DNA from: Spirochaetes bacterium ADurb.Bin133
GTDB taxonomy: Bacteria > Spirochaetota > GWE2-31-10 > MWDO01
Length of the DNA stretch: 38,239 bases
NCBI GenBank assembly: GCA_002070605.1
Contig: MWDO01000026.1
Location: forward strand, 1-38,239
Direction of reading: 5' to 3'
Shown in pieces: positions 5,999-15,043 of this stretch. The stretch's first letter is position 1. Each line of letters opens with the position of its first letter. The notes below the pieces were generated by a model. It made no database searches, was not told the DNA's origin, and saw nothing but the letters and a program-made list of their open reading frames with translations. Position numbers and translations under genes: made by a program.

Positions 5999-7732
5999 TT
6001 AGGTTATATTTATATTTGTTTCAGGATATTCAACGTTATTCTCCTCCGTTTTATGAGACGTTGCAGCAAGAAGAGTAAGAGGACCTACTTTACCGGCGAT
6101 CATTAAAAAAATTATCGTTAGTTTACCGAAAAAAGATAAATCCGGGGTTATACCGGTCGATACCCCCGCCGTTCCAAACGCGGACGCCGCTTCAAACAGA
6201 ATTTGGATAAATTTAAAGTTTTCAGTTACGCTTAATATCAAAGTTGAGATAAATACGGCAAATAAAGATAGCAAAACTATCATAAAACTTTTTAAAACGA
6301 CCTCTTTAGAAATCATTTTATTAAAAATAACTACCTTATCAGATTCTTTAAAAAAGGATACTAAATACGAAAAAATAACCCCTACGGTATTTACTTTTAT
6401 TCCGCCTGCGGTGGACCCGGAAGCTCCTCCGATAAGCATAAAAACTATTATTACCAAATAAGTCGGAACGGTAAACGATGAAAAATCCAGCGTATTAAAA
6501 CCGGCGGTTCTTATGGATATTGATTGAAAAAAACACGACAAATATTGAGTTTTGATATCGAGTTTTAGTAAAGTAGATTTATGTTCAAAAAAATATATGA
6601 GAAGAGTCCCGGATACTATTAAAATAACGGTTATTAAGAGGACGACAACGGTATTTGTAGACAAACTGACATACGGCGAATTCTTTTTTAAAATATTTAC
6701 CTTAAATTTATATATCAAAAATTCCCGACTATTAACTATTACTCTAAAACTTAACCCGCCGAGAACAATTAATGAAGCGATTGTAAAATTGAAATAAAAC
6801 GAACCTACATATCTTACCAAGCTGTCCGGAAACAGAGCGAATCCGGCGTTGCAAAAAGCCGATACCGAGTGAAATATAGAAAAAAATACAGTATTTAACG
6901 AAAACCCCATCTTTGCGATAAAAAATACCAGAAGCAGTAAAGCGCCAACGCCCTCGATTAATAGAGAGATATATATAATTTTTCTGACCTTCTTCGACAA
7001 CGAGGACGCCTCCGCGTCGTTTAAAAGATACGATATAGTAATCTTATCCTCCAAAGATAATTTCTTTTTCCCAACCAAAAATGCGGAGAAATACGACAAT
7101 ATCATTACTCCAAGTCCTCCGATCTGAATCAAAAGCAATACGACGATCTGACCGAATCTCGAAAAGCGCGAGGAGATATCTACTACGGTCAATCCCGTAA
7201 CGCAAATCGCCGAAGTCGACGTAAATAAAGCGTCTATAAAGCTTATTACATATCCGTCTGCGGTAGCCGCGGATATTGATAATAAAAAGGAACCAAAAAA
7301 AATGGCGACTACATAGCTTAATAATATTGTTTTAGCGGGATTGTTGAGAGCGTTCGCCGATATGGAACGAACGCTTTTTCCGTCTTCGGCGCTAAAAAAG
7401 ACTAAAAAACAGCGAACCGCTATGATTAACGCGACAAGAGTCCGAAAAATACCGCTTGATAAAAAGTCCGGAGTTAGAAATTTTGCAAATATAATAGACA
7501 ATAATACTGTTAAAAAGAAGATATCGAGCAAATTATGACCTATTTTCCGACTTCGGTCTGAATATCTTAGAAACGTCGCTATAATATATAAGAAAACTAC
7601 TATTTTAAAAGCAAAATCGGCTATAGAGCCGATCAAACTGTACGACGATAAAACATTTCCGGCAACAAGATACAGAACGGATAGTATCAAAGTTATCAGC
7701 GAAATCTTGTCGATCCTATTAATTAACTTCAT
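5999..7732 (-). CDS. trkH: TrkH/KtrB-family potassium transporter, membrane subunit
   Basis: A 577-residue polytopic membrane protein. The four pore-loop segments of the Trk/Ktr/HKT superfamily are visible in order, each with its selectivity Gly: ICVTGLTV, FCNAGFAL, IRTAGFNT and FGTAGVSTG, the last followed by IAGKVGPLT. About 125 residues precede the conserved core and form four extra hydrophobic helices, more than in E. coli TrkH or Bacillus KtrB. The ATG at 7732 has no Shine-Dalgarno. The promoter at 7739-7767 places the predicted transcription start on that ATG. A 108-bp MITE-like element sits just upstream of the promoter. Confidence 0.93.
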   Translation of the reverse strand: MKLINRIDKISLITLILSVLYLVAGNVLSSYSLIGSIADFAFKIVVFLYIIATFLRYSDRSRKIGHNLLDIFFLTVLLSIIFAKFLTPDFLSSGIFRTLVALIIAVRCFLVFFSAEDGKSVRSISANALNNPAKTILLSYVVAIFFGSFLLSISAATADGYVISFIDALFTSTSAICVTGLTVVDISSRFSRFGQIVVLLLIQIGGLGVMILSYFSAFLVGKKKLSLEDKITISYLLNDAEASSLSKKVRKIIYISLLIEGVGALLLLVFFIAKMGFSLNTVFFSIFHSVSAFCNAGFALFPDSLVRYVGSFYFNFTIASLIVLGGLSFRVIVNSREFLIYKFKVNILKKNSPYVSLSTNTVVVLLITVILIVSGTLLIYFFEHKSTLLKLDIKTQYLSCFFQSISIRTAGFNTLDFSSFTVPTYLVIIVFMLIGGASGSTAGGIKVNTVGVIFSYLVSFFKESDKVVIFNKMISKEVVLKSFMIVLLSLFAVFISTLILSVTENFKFIQILFEAASAFGTAGVSTGITPDLSFFGKLTIIFLMIAGKVGPLTLLAATSHKTEENNVEYPETNINIT

Positions 7733-7738
7733 CGACGT

Positions 7739-7767
7739 ATAATACCAATTAAAAGACGTTTTGTCAA
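7739..7767 (-). promoter_or_regulatory. Sigma70-type promoter of the trk operon
   Basis: On the minus strand TTGACA (7767-7762) is followed after 17 bases by TATTAT (7744-7739) and then by 6 bases to the trkH ATG. A normal 6-7 base discriminator would put +1 at the A of the ATG, implying a leaderless message. Confidence 0.7.
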
Positions 7768-7787
7768 AAAAATATAAGGGCTATTTT

Positions 7788-7895
7788 GTAATCCGTCAGT
7801 TTTTTGGGGTAAAGAAATAGATAACGCGAGTCTGTCTCAAAAAAATTGACACATATGGAACAAATATTTTATTCCCCAAAAAACTGACAGGTTAC
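7788..7895. mobile_element. MITE-like element, 108 bp, with 22-bp inverted termini and a 9-bp flanking duplication
   Basis: The left end GTAATCCGTCAGTTTTTTGG(GG) and the reverse complement of the right end, GTAACCTGTCAGTTTTTTGG(GG), agree at 20 of 22 positions. The 9 bases GGCTATTTT occur immediately outside both ends (7779-7787 and 7896-7904), as expected for a target-site duplication. The right duplication contains the stop codon of the DnaJ-related gene. Inside are GGGGAATAAAATATTTGTTC and a CATATGTGTCA core (both on the minus strand). There is no ORF. The element lies between the trk promoter and the DnaJ-related gene. Confidence 0.8.
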
Positions 7896-7897
7896 GG

Positions 7898-8581
7898 CTA
7901 TTTTTTCTTAACGCGCGGAATAGTTTGCATAAGATACCTATAAGCTCTGTTAACGTCGTTAAATTTTTTATGAGTAGATTCGCCAAGATCCGGGTGATAT
8001 TTTTTTGCAAGAATTCTGAACTGTTTTTTTATTATTTCAAGATCGTAGGACTCCGGGATTTCTAGCGTTTGAAACGACTCCTCGATCTTTTTGTAGTTTA
8101 TCAGTATCTCCCAAGCGCCGTTTATAAATTGTTCGGCCGTATCTCTATCGAGTTTAGAGTAATTTTCTATGTCGTAGTAAAAATATTTGGCAGATAACTG
8201 CTCGATTTCATATTCGCCGACCTTATTGTTGTGAAAAGCGCAATAACCGGACGTATCTAAAACTTCCGCCCTACAAAAAAGCCCCGTATGTTCGTCGTAA
8301 AATCTGCACTTAGAATATTCCGGGTAGTCCGATAAGAACGTTCTCATAAAATGGACGTTTAGATATTTATCTTCCTTATAATACTCTTCTTGAAGTTTAT
8401 ATAGTACGTAAAAAAGAACAAAATGGTTTTGATACAGCTCGAGAGAGTCGCATTTAAGAACGTCTTTATCTTGAAAAGACGCCCTCATCAATTCCGTTTC
8501 ATAACAGGGGGTTTTGAGTCCCGACAAAAATTCTTTAAGCTTTTCGACATTAATTCTTTTTAAATTTTCTTCAAAATTCAT
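7898..8581 (-). CDS. DnaJ-related protein with an N-terminal DNAJ_related domain, a Cys/His motif and a C-terminal J domain
   Basis: A 227-residue cytoplasmic protein. The J domain is at the C-terminus (about 165-227) with the DnaK-activating HPD at 196-198 in KKYHPDLG. The N-terminal half (LELYQNHFVLFYVLYKLQEE) matches the pattern of the DNAJ_related family. Between them is a possible zinc site, C92-x10-C103-x10-C114-x2-H117. J proteins stimulate Hsp70; the client here is unknown. No usable ribosome site is adjacent to the ATG (GGAGG is about 18 bases away). A weak promoter TTGCGT-17-TAGATT ends 6 bases before the ATG. The stop codon lies within the right flanking duplication of the MITE. 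Confidence 0.82.
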   Translation of the reverse strand: MNFEENLKRINVEKLKEFLSGLKTPCYETELMRASFQDKDVLKCDSLELYQNHFVLFYVLYKLQEEYYKEDKYLNVHFMRTFLSDYPEYSKCRFYDEHTGLFCRAEVLDTSGYCAFHNNKVGEYEIEQLSAKYFYYDIENYSKLDRDTAEQFINGAWEILINYKKIEESFQTLEIPESYDLEIIKKQFRILAKKYHPDLGESTHKKFNDVNRAYRYLMQTIPRVKKK

Positions 8582-8637
8582 TTCGACAATCTAATACAAT
8601 TACCTCCGTAACGCAACTATTTTTATTAAGAATAAAC

Positions 8638-8801
8638 GTATCTTGTCGGTTTTTTGTGGAGGGAAAATTCGGCGCATATGCGACTCGATACGACGCTCCC
8701 TGATAAAAATTGACACATATGGAGCTACATGCGCCGGCGCGCCCTTTAGGGCAAATTGACACATATGGGACGCCGGCAAATCCCCAAAAACCGGCGGGGC
8801 G
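8638..8801. repeat. Dispersed intergenic repeat, copy E
   Basis: This fills most of the gap between the DnaJ-related gene and engB. The left end GTATCTTGTCGGTTTTTTG resembles copy A (333), as does the following AAAATTCGGCGCATATGCG. Two TTGACACATATG cores lie inside, one in the long form with GGAGCTACATGCGCC. The right side has CCCCAAAAACCGGCGGGG, a partial inverted match to the left end. No flanking duplication was seen. Apparent ORFs crossing it follow the repeat and are not supported. Confidence 0.6.
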
Positions 8802-8928
8802 CTATTGAATTTTAAATAGAGGTTGATAAATATTAAAATTTATATTACTCTCTTTTGTAAATTTAACGGCGCGGATTGTTTGCCGATACCGCCGTATGAA
8901 GTTTGCCGTTTTTTTACGAGGTAAGATA

Positions 8929-9519
8929 TTGTTAAAAATAAGCTCCGCAGATTTTTATAGAAGTTACTCAAAATTTTCAGATATTTCTAACAGTTCTGTG
9001 GACGAATACGTTTTTCTGGGGAGAAGCAACGTAGGCAAATCCAGTTTGATAAACGATCTGTGCGGAAGAAAGATTGCTTTTGCATCAAACGTCCCGGGCA
9101 AAACCAGACTTATTAATTATTTTACAATTAATAACTCTTTTTACTTTGTCGATCTCCCCGGCTACGGCTACGCTAAAGTATCAAAAAACGAGAAAAAAAA
9201 TTGGGCGGGGCTTATCGAGGAGTACCTCTCAAAACAGAGGAGTATAAAAGCGATTTTTTTTCTTTTGGACATAAGGAGAGAGCCGAACCGGGACGATCAT
9301 ATTATCAACGACTGGATAAAAAAAGTTCCCGACATTGAGACTTTTTACGTTCTCACAAAATACGACAAACTTTCCAAAGCGCAAGCGGATAGGCAGAAAA
9401 ATAATATCGCGCTTTCTCTGTTAGTCGACCGGAGTAAATTTCAGTTTTATTCGGTCCTCAAAAAGGTCGGCAAAACGGATCTCTTAAAAAAGTTGTCGGC
9501 TACGGTCGGAGAAAAATAG
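8929..9519 (+). CDS. engB: Ribosome-biogenesis GTPase EngB (YihA/YsxC)
   Basis: A 196-residue TrmE-Era-EngA-EngB-type GTPase needed for late assembly of the large ribosomal subunit. All motifs are present in order: G1 GRSNVGKSS, G2 in PGKTRLIN, G3 DLPGYGYAKV, G4 TKYDK, and a G5-like YSVLKKVG. I choose TTG 8929 because GAGG (8918-8921) sits 7 bases upstream and the N-terminus MLKISSADFYRSY then matches the family length. An ATG at 8896 would add 11 residues and has no ribosome site. The gene is monocistronic as far as can be seen. Confidence 0.94.
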   Translation: MLKISSADFYRSYSKFSDISNSSVDEYVFLGRSNVGKSSLINDLCGRKIAFASNVPGKTRLINYFTINNSFYFVDLPGYGYAKVSKNEKKNWAGLIEEYLSKQRSIKAIFFLLDIRREPNRDDHIINDWIKKVPDIETFYVLTKYDKLSKAQADRQKNNIALSLLVDRSKFQFYSVLKKVGKTDLLKKLSATVGEK

Positions 9520-9658
9520 TTTCATCTTTAACCGTCTTTAACGCGGCGTTGAAGTCGTAATAAATGTCAAAATATGTGTAATAAATATTAAAAATAATTG
9601 AATATTTTGTATAATAAATCTAGATTATAGTATAAATTTGTTATAAAAGGCGGTTTTT

Positions 9659-12601
9659 GTGAAAAAGATAGCTTTGGTTATATGCATATTTTTTAGTTTA
9701 TCTAATGTAAATTCTTTATCGGAGGTCAGTTCGTTGCTCGACGCCGGAATCGGCGATTATAAAAAAGGGCAGTATACCTTCGCCATAAATAATTTGAAGA
9801 AATTTATACAAACTGCGAACGAGAACGCCGATAAACCGAAAGCGTATTATTACCTCAGTCTTTCCTACTACTATACGGAAAACTACAAAATGGCGTTAAA
9901 CAATTTTAACGCGCTTATCTCTAAATTCCGAATTTCTTCATACGCTCCCGTCGCCTGTTTTTGGATAGGCTTGATTTATCAAAATCTTAAAGAGTGGGAA
10001 GACGCGGAAGAGGCGTTTTTGAAATACGTCTCTCTCTACCCCCGAACCGATCTTACGGAAAGAGCCTATTTTGCCGCGGCAAACTCGCAGATAGAGCTGG
10101 AAAAATACGCGGAAGCAGAAAAAGGGCTTAAAACGATAATAGAAAAATATAAAAAATCGGATAAATTTGAAGAAGCGTCGGTTCTTTACGCTTACGTTCT
10201 CATGAAAAACGGAAAAATTGACGAAGCCGATAAGTTGTTAAACGAATGGATCGTAAAACTCGGCAAAACCGGGGAGAATTTCAAATATAGAGACAGATTT
10301 TGGCTTTATGCCGCCGAAAATAAGTTAAACGCTAAAGACTACGACTCCGCTAAAATATTGTTAAAAAAAATCGATTCCTACTCAAAAGGGAGTTTGTCGT
10401 CCGATATAGCTCTCCTACGCCTTTCGCAAATAGAGGAGAAACTGGGAAACTCCAAAGAATCCAAAGAGTATCTCATACGTTTAAGCTCCGAATATCCTCT
10501 CTCTAAATATAATATCGACTCGACTTTGTCGATGGGTATATCCGAATACAATAAAGATAATTTCGCCGATAGCATAGTTTTTTTTAGACAAACGATCGAC
10601 TCTATTGATAAAAATATAGCGCTTCAAAAAAATAATAAACCGGAAGTTAAAAGATTGAATGATTTGAAAATATCTTCTTATTACTATTTGGCGGAGAGTT
10701 ATAATAAAATAAATGAAACGGACAAGGCGATCTCGACGCATTTTGAAATTATTAATAACGGCGGAAATTTTTTTAACGAATCCTTTCTCAAACTGCTCGA
10801 GATATACTTATCGGAAAACAAAATTATCGAAGCCAAAAAACTTATAGATAAATATGAAGATAAAATATTGAATAGCGCGGACGCAGATAAATATCTTATA
10901 TATAGAGCAAAAATTGAGTTTTTAGAAGGAAAACACTCAGAATCTCTTAAATCAATCGAAAAAATAAAAAATAAAAACGCTTTTTTTCAGATTATAGCTA
11001 AAATCAAATCAAACAACTATATCAAACAGGGAAAATACAACGAAGCTCTATCTACTTTGACGGATGTTTTTACGCAAACGCCCTATACGGACAAACCTCA
11101 AACGGCTTATGAGATAGCGGCTCTTTATTTTAATAATCGCGATTATGAAAACGCCGTCAAATATTACGACATTATCAAGACCTATTCGAAAGATTCAAAG
11201 AGCGCCGAAGATAAGGCTCTTTCGGTCAAATCCGATTATATTGCGGGACTTTCCTATATGCAGTTGAAAGATTACAAAAAGGGAATAGAAACGCTAAAAA
11301 AAATACAAAACGCGGTCGGTTTTGATACGGCGGATACCGAAATTCAAAAAATCTTGAATAAATCGTTTTACTACGTCGGCTGGTTATACTATAAAACGTC
11401 TAATTTTCTCGACTCGGCAAAGAATTTTGGGACGGCGAGTCTGCTTGATATAGAGCCGGCTTTAAAAAAAGATTCGTTTTTGATGGAGGCGTGGAGTTAT
11501 TTTTCAAATAAAGACTTCCAAGCCGCCGCCCAAAAGTTCGAGAATATATACAAATCGTTTTATCCGGACGAGATCGGCGTCAAAGCTTATTTTCAGATGG
11601 GGAAATGTTATGAAAATCTGAAGAAAACCGATAAATCTCTCGAAGTTTACAATAAAATCTACAAGGAGTTTCCCGATTCGCCGTATAAGGAGAGCGCGGC
11701 GTTTGAATTGATAAAATACAACCTATCGGTTAAAAATATTAACGAAACCAACGCGCTCATCAACGCCCTTTACAGTATGAATCCCGACTCGACTTTCTAT
11801 TACAAATCCCTGTTGATACAAGCCGAGACCTTTATGTCTCTAAACAGATATTCGGAAGCGTTCTCAAATTATAGTTTTTATCTAAAAAAAACTAAAGATA
11901 GGGAAAATTTGGATATTATTTATTACTGGGCGGGTTATTCGGCGTATCAGATAAAAGACGATATATCTTCGCTTGAGTATCTGAATATTCTCATCGATGG
12001 ATATAAAAATTCAAATTTCTTTTTAGACGCTCTTCTGCTTCAGCAAACAATCTATAACAGAACCGGCGATCTTGTAAAAGAGAAAGAGACTATCAATAGA
12101 ATTTTGGTCGCGGAAAAATCTCCCGACAAGATTCAGAAATATATAAACCGTCTCGACGAAATAAAACTGATCGAGAGCGGCTTATCCAAAGAGGAGGCGG
12201 AGCTTGTATTAAAATCAAAATCCGGTAAAATAGAAGATCTGTACGCTCTCGCTCTTTTCTACTACAACAGAGGCGAAAAAGAGCGCGCCGCGGCTATTTT
12301 TAAGGATATAACCGACAAGGATAAAGAGCGGCTTGGCGCCAGAGCGAACAATATTCTCGGAAATATAGAGCTTGATAAGAACGCCTACGAAGAGGCGGCG
12401 CGTATTTATCTCAAAACCGCGACCGCTTTTGTTCCCGACGCGGACGCCGCCGGAGAGGCGCTTTACAAAGCCGCTTACTGTTATTTTAAACTCGACAAAC
12501 CCAAACTGACTCAAACTTTAGTCGATAAACTGAAGAAAGATTTTGCCGGTAGCGAATGGGCGTTAAAAGGAATAGAAATTGAAAAGAGGATACTGAAATG
12601 A
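9659..12601 (+). CDS. Large periplasmic TPR-repeat protein
   Basis: A 980-residue protein with an N-terminal signal peptide (MKKIALVICIFFSLSNVNSLS). The rest is tetratricopeptide repeats of about 34-37 residues, such as KAYYYLSLSYYYTENYKMAL and PVACFWIGLIYQNLKEWEDA, with phrases like FPDSPYKESAAFELIKYNLS typical of BamD/YbgF-like TPRs. No catalytic domain is visible, so it is probably a scaffold in the periplasm or on the outer membrane. The start is GTG 9659 with AAAAGG 8 bases upstream; a TATAAT lies at 9610-9615. The stop overlaps the next start as ATGA, so it is coupled to the beta-barrel gene. Confidence 0.85.
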   Translation: MKKIALVICIFFSLSNVNSLSEVSSLLDAGIGDYKKGQYTFAINNLKKFIQTANENADKPKAYYYLSLSYYYTENYKMALNNFNALISKFRISSYAPVACFWIGLIYQNLKEWEDAEEAFLKYVSLYPRTDLTERAYFAAANSQIELEKYAEAEKGLKTIIEKYKKSDKFEEASVLYAYVLMKNGKIDEADKLLNEWIVKLGKTGENFKYRDRFWLYAAENKLNAKDYDSAKILLKKIDSYSKGSLSSDIALLRLSQIEEKLGNSKESKEYLIRLSSEYPLSKYNIDSTLSMGISEYNKDNFADSIVFFRQTIDSIDKNIALQKNNKPEVKRLNDLKISSYYYLAESYNKINETDKAISTHFEIINNGGNFFNESFLKLLEIYLSENKIIEAKKLIDKYEDKILNSADADKYLIYRAKIEFLEGKHSESLKSIEKIKNKNAFFQIIAKIKSNNYIKQGKYNEALSTLTDVFTQTPYTDKPQTAYEIAALYFNNRDYENAVKYYDIIKTYSKDSKSAEDKALSVKSDYIAGLSYMQLKDYKKGIETLKKIQNAVGFDTADTEIQKILNKSFYYVGWLYYKTSNFLDSAKNFGTASLLDIEPALKKDSFLMEAWSYFSNKDFQAAAQKFENIYKSFYPDEIGVKAYFQMGKCYENLKKTDKSLEVYNKIYKEFPDSPYKESAAFELIKYNLSVKNINETNALINALYSMNPDSTFYYKSLLIQAETFMSLNRYSEAFSNYSFYLKKTKDRENLDIIYYWAGYSAYQIKDDISSLEYLNILIDGYKNSNFFLDALLLQQTIYNRTGDLVKEKETINRILVAEKSPDKIQKYINRLDEIKLIESGLSKEEAELVLKSKSGKIEDLYALALFYYNRGEKERAAAIFKDITDKDKERLGARANNILGNIELDKNAYEEAARIYLKTATAFVPDADAAGEALYKAAYCYFKLDKPKLTQTLVDKLKKDFAGSEWALKGIEIEKRILK

Positions 12602-14232
12602 AAAAGAATTTTATTATAATATTTTTGATTTTATTTGTATATTTCGTTAATGCTCAGAATAACGACTCGCCCGATATACTTTTACCCAAAATCGATATTG
12701 AGATAGAAGACAAAAGGCAGTTGACTCTCGATATTCTTATAAAAGATACAAAACTGCCCGAAATCAAATTTGAGGCGATAACCAAACCGGAATTTAGCGA
12801 TATTATAAAGATAGATCTGGAAGCGACTCTTCCCGAACGCGTCGAGGCGCCCGATAAAATCAAACCGATAGACGCGATTATTCTTTTCGGCTACGGACTT
12901 AACAACAATCTTCTCGCCGACTTCTCAATTTTTATAAAAGAGATCAACCCTATCGTATCGATTCACTATCTGAGAGAGGCGAAAGAGAATTTCTGGATAG
13001 AAAGAAACGATATCAAAAACTCTATGTCTATGGACGACTTCAGAGCGGAGCTTCTATATAACTACAAAAAGTTTAATTTAGGAACGGAGTTGGGATATTT
13101 TGAAAAATCTTACGATCTTCAAGATCAAAGTATATATAAAAATCTAAAAAAACGGCTTTTAAATATCGACTTGGGTCCCTCTTTAAAATTTGATTACCAA
13201 AACGATCTGACTTTCAGGGTATTCAACTCGTTGATGTTTCTAAACGCCTTCGGAAAAACGAATTCTTCGATATCCAGATCGGATATAGGATATTTATTGC
13301 AGACGGATCTTGCTTATTCTCAAGTATTTTCTAACAATCATTATATAACGGCGCGTATCGGTTACGACTTCAACTACCTCGAATCAAAAACTAACGGGAC
13401 AAGCGGCGGATTTACCGGCGCGTATTCAAACTATTTTTTCAATAATATAAAAACGGGCATCAGTTATTCGACTATGTTGAAAGAATCTTTTCTGATCAAG
13501 GCGTCGGCGGAATTCTTAGGAAGTTTTCGCGGCTACGAATTCTTTTGGTATATACTTCCTTACGCTAAATTCGGATACAGTTTTTACGATTATTTTCACT
13601 GCTATATCGAGGGGGGCGCGTCGCTTATCGGCAAGCCGGATCAGTACTGGTTTAAAAACAACGATTATACGGTATTTCCCAACTCGGCGACGCCCGGATA
13701 TAAGTGGTTCGGCAAAACCGGCTTAAAAGGATCGCTAACCGGCTGGTTTAGCGGATATACCGATCTCGAAATCGCGTATAATATGTACGGTCTGGATTGG
13801 GCGTTGGCGTCGCCCGAAGAAGCTCTTTATACTATGCAAAAAAGAGAGATATTGGATCTTAATCTTGCCGTGGGAATAACTTTTAACGTCAAGCAGTATC
13901 TGGAAATTACGACGGAGTGGAAACATAGTTTTCTCGAACGAAACTATTTTGTCCCTGCGGATTTGATAAAAGCGCATATCAAATGGGGCGCGCCGAAAAT
14001 AGGGCTAACTTTCTTTTTGGACTTTATCGGCCAGTTTATAAGAGTTGATACCGCCGGCGCGGATATGGAAAACGTTTACCTGTTAAACGGCGGAATAGAT
14101 TGGAACTGGCGGGAAAGATTCGGTCTTGGAGTATTGTTTAACAATATTATCTATTTTCAACATTACCAGTTGATGAAGTATTACGACGAGTCCGGATTTG
14201 AATTTATTATTTATATGAAAATAGGATTTTAA
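12598..14232 (+). CDS. Predicted outer-membrane beta-barrel protein coupled to the TPR gene
   Basis: A 544-residue protein with a signal peptide ending near VNAQ (MKKNFIIIFLILFVYFVNAQ). An acidic, Pro-rich segment of about 70 residues (LPKIDIEIEDKRQLTLDI) precedes a barrel-like region of alternating residues rich in Tyr, Phe and Trp. The last strand, FEFIIYMKIGF, ends in Phe, as is usual for BAM substrates. I recognise no named family. The start overlaps the stop of the TPR gene, suggesting the two products work as a pair, perhaps with the TPR protein bound to the periplasmic N-terminal extension of the barrel. That pairing is inference. Confidence 0.8.
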   Translation: MKKNFIIIFLILFVYFVNAQNNDSPDILLPKIDIEIEDKRQLTLDILIKDTKLPEIKFEAITKPEFSDIIKIDLEATLPERVEAPDKIKPIDAIILFGYGLNNNLLADFSIFIKEINPIVSIHYLREAKENFWIERNDIKNSMSMDDFRAELLYNYKKFNLGTELGYFEKSYDLQDQSIYKNLKKRLLNIDLGPSLKFDYQNDLTFRVFNSLMFLNAFGKTNSSISRSDIGYLLQTDLAYSQVFSNNHYITARIGYDFNYLESKTNGTSGGFTGAYSNYFFNNIKTGISYSTMLKESFLIKASAEFLGSFRGYEFFWYILPYAKFGYSFYDYFHCYIEGGASLIGKPDQYWFKNNDYTVFPNSATPGYKWFGKTGLKGSLTGWFSGYTDLEIAYNMYGLDWALASPEEALYTMQKREILDLNLAVGITFNVKQYLEITTEWKHSFLERNYFVPADLIKAHIKWGAPKIGLTFFLDFIGQFIRVDTAGADMENVYLLNGGIDWNWRERFGLGVLFNNIIYFQHYQLMKYYDESGFEFIIYMKIGF

Positions 14233-14360
14233 AAAAAGCGCTTAGATTGGTATATATTTTAAAAATGCGCTATTATTTACGTTATAATAATTAAAAATAT
14301 TTGTAGTAGCGCGTCGATAATAAAATGATAATTTTGTTGTTTTAAAAGAGATTTATCGTT

Positions 14361-15035
14361 ATGAAACTGAAAATTTTTTTATTGCTGATTATGGCGACGA
14401 TTCAAATAAATTCTTCTCAAAACGATTTTTTTAGAGAGTTGTCGGCAAAAAAAATCGCGACTTTCAACGACGCCATAACGCTGGTCAGACTCCTCTATAA
14501 CGAGATGGACGATAACGATAAATTCCTCGACAACGTCGTCTGGGCGGCGTCGAAAAAGTTGTTTAAGGTAACGATTCCGATAAAAGATAACGAAGTCAAT
14601 CCGGTCGTTACAAGAAAAGAGTTCGCTTACTGGATATGCGGCGTCTATAATCTGAACGGCGTCAAGAGTATGAAAGGACGACCTTCAAGAAAATACTCTT
14701 ACAACCTCTGCGTGGGATTGGGATTGATAGAAAAAGGGAGAGGTCCCGACGACTCGTTTACCGGACTCGAACTGCTCGACTCCTTCTCCTACGTCGATTA
14801 CTATGTTAGAGCCAAAAATATCAAGCCGAGAGACGAAGCTTTTATTTATATCAAAGACGAATACGACATATATCCCAAATGGAGGAAAACCATTTATAAA
14901 GAACTTGACGAACAGAGAAAAGCCGAAAAAGATAAAAAAATCAAGAAAAAACCGGAAAAAAAGAAGAAAGTCAGAGAGTTAAAAGAGGAAAAGAGAAAAA
15001 AAGAGCCCGAAATCAAAGAGATTAAAGTAGATTAG
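14361..15035 (+). CDS. Secreted protein with a highly charged Lys/Glu C-terminal tail
   Basis: A 224-residue protein with a signal peptide (MKLKIFLLLIMATIQINSSQ) and a globular part of about 150 residues (RKEFAYWICGVYNLNG, YSYNLCVGLGLIEKGRG) that I cannot assign. The tail from about 185 is almost entirely Lys, Glu and Arg and probably forms a charged helix. The ATG has GAGAT upstream. The stop is 8 bases before the next gene, and the pair follows the TPR and barrel genes after 128 bases that hold only weak inverted repeats and a TATAAT at 14283-14288. Confidence 0.75.
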   Translation: MKLKIFLLLIMATIQINSSQNDFFRELSAKKIATFNDAITLVRLLYNEMDDNDKFLDNVVWAASKKLFKVTIPIKDNEVNPVVTRKEFAYWICGVYNLNGVKSMKGRPSRKYSYNLCVGLGLIEKGRGPDDSFTGLELLDSFSYVDYYVRAKNIKPRDEAFIYIKDEYDIYPKWRKTIYKELDEQRKAEKDKKIKKKPEKKKKVRELKEEKRKKEPEIKEIKVD

Positions 15036-15043
15036 GATAAGTA

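Noticed and set aside
8896-8928. ATG start for EngB 11 codons upstream
   Set aside because: There is no ribosome site before it, whereas GAGG is correctly spaced from TTG 8929 and family length fits the shorter form.
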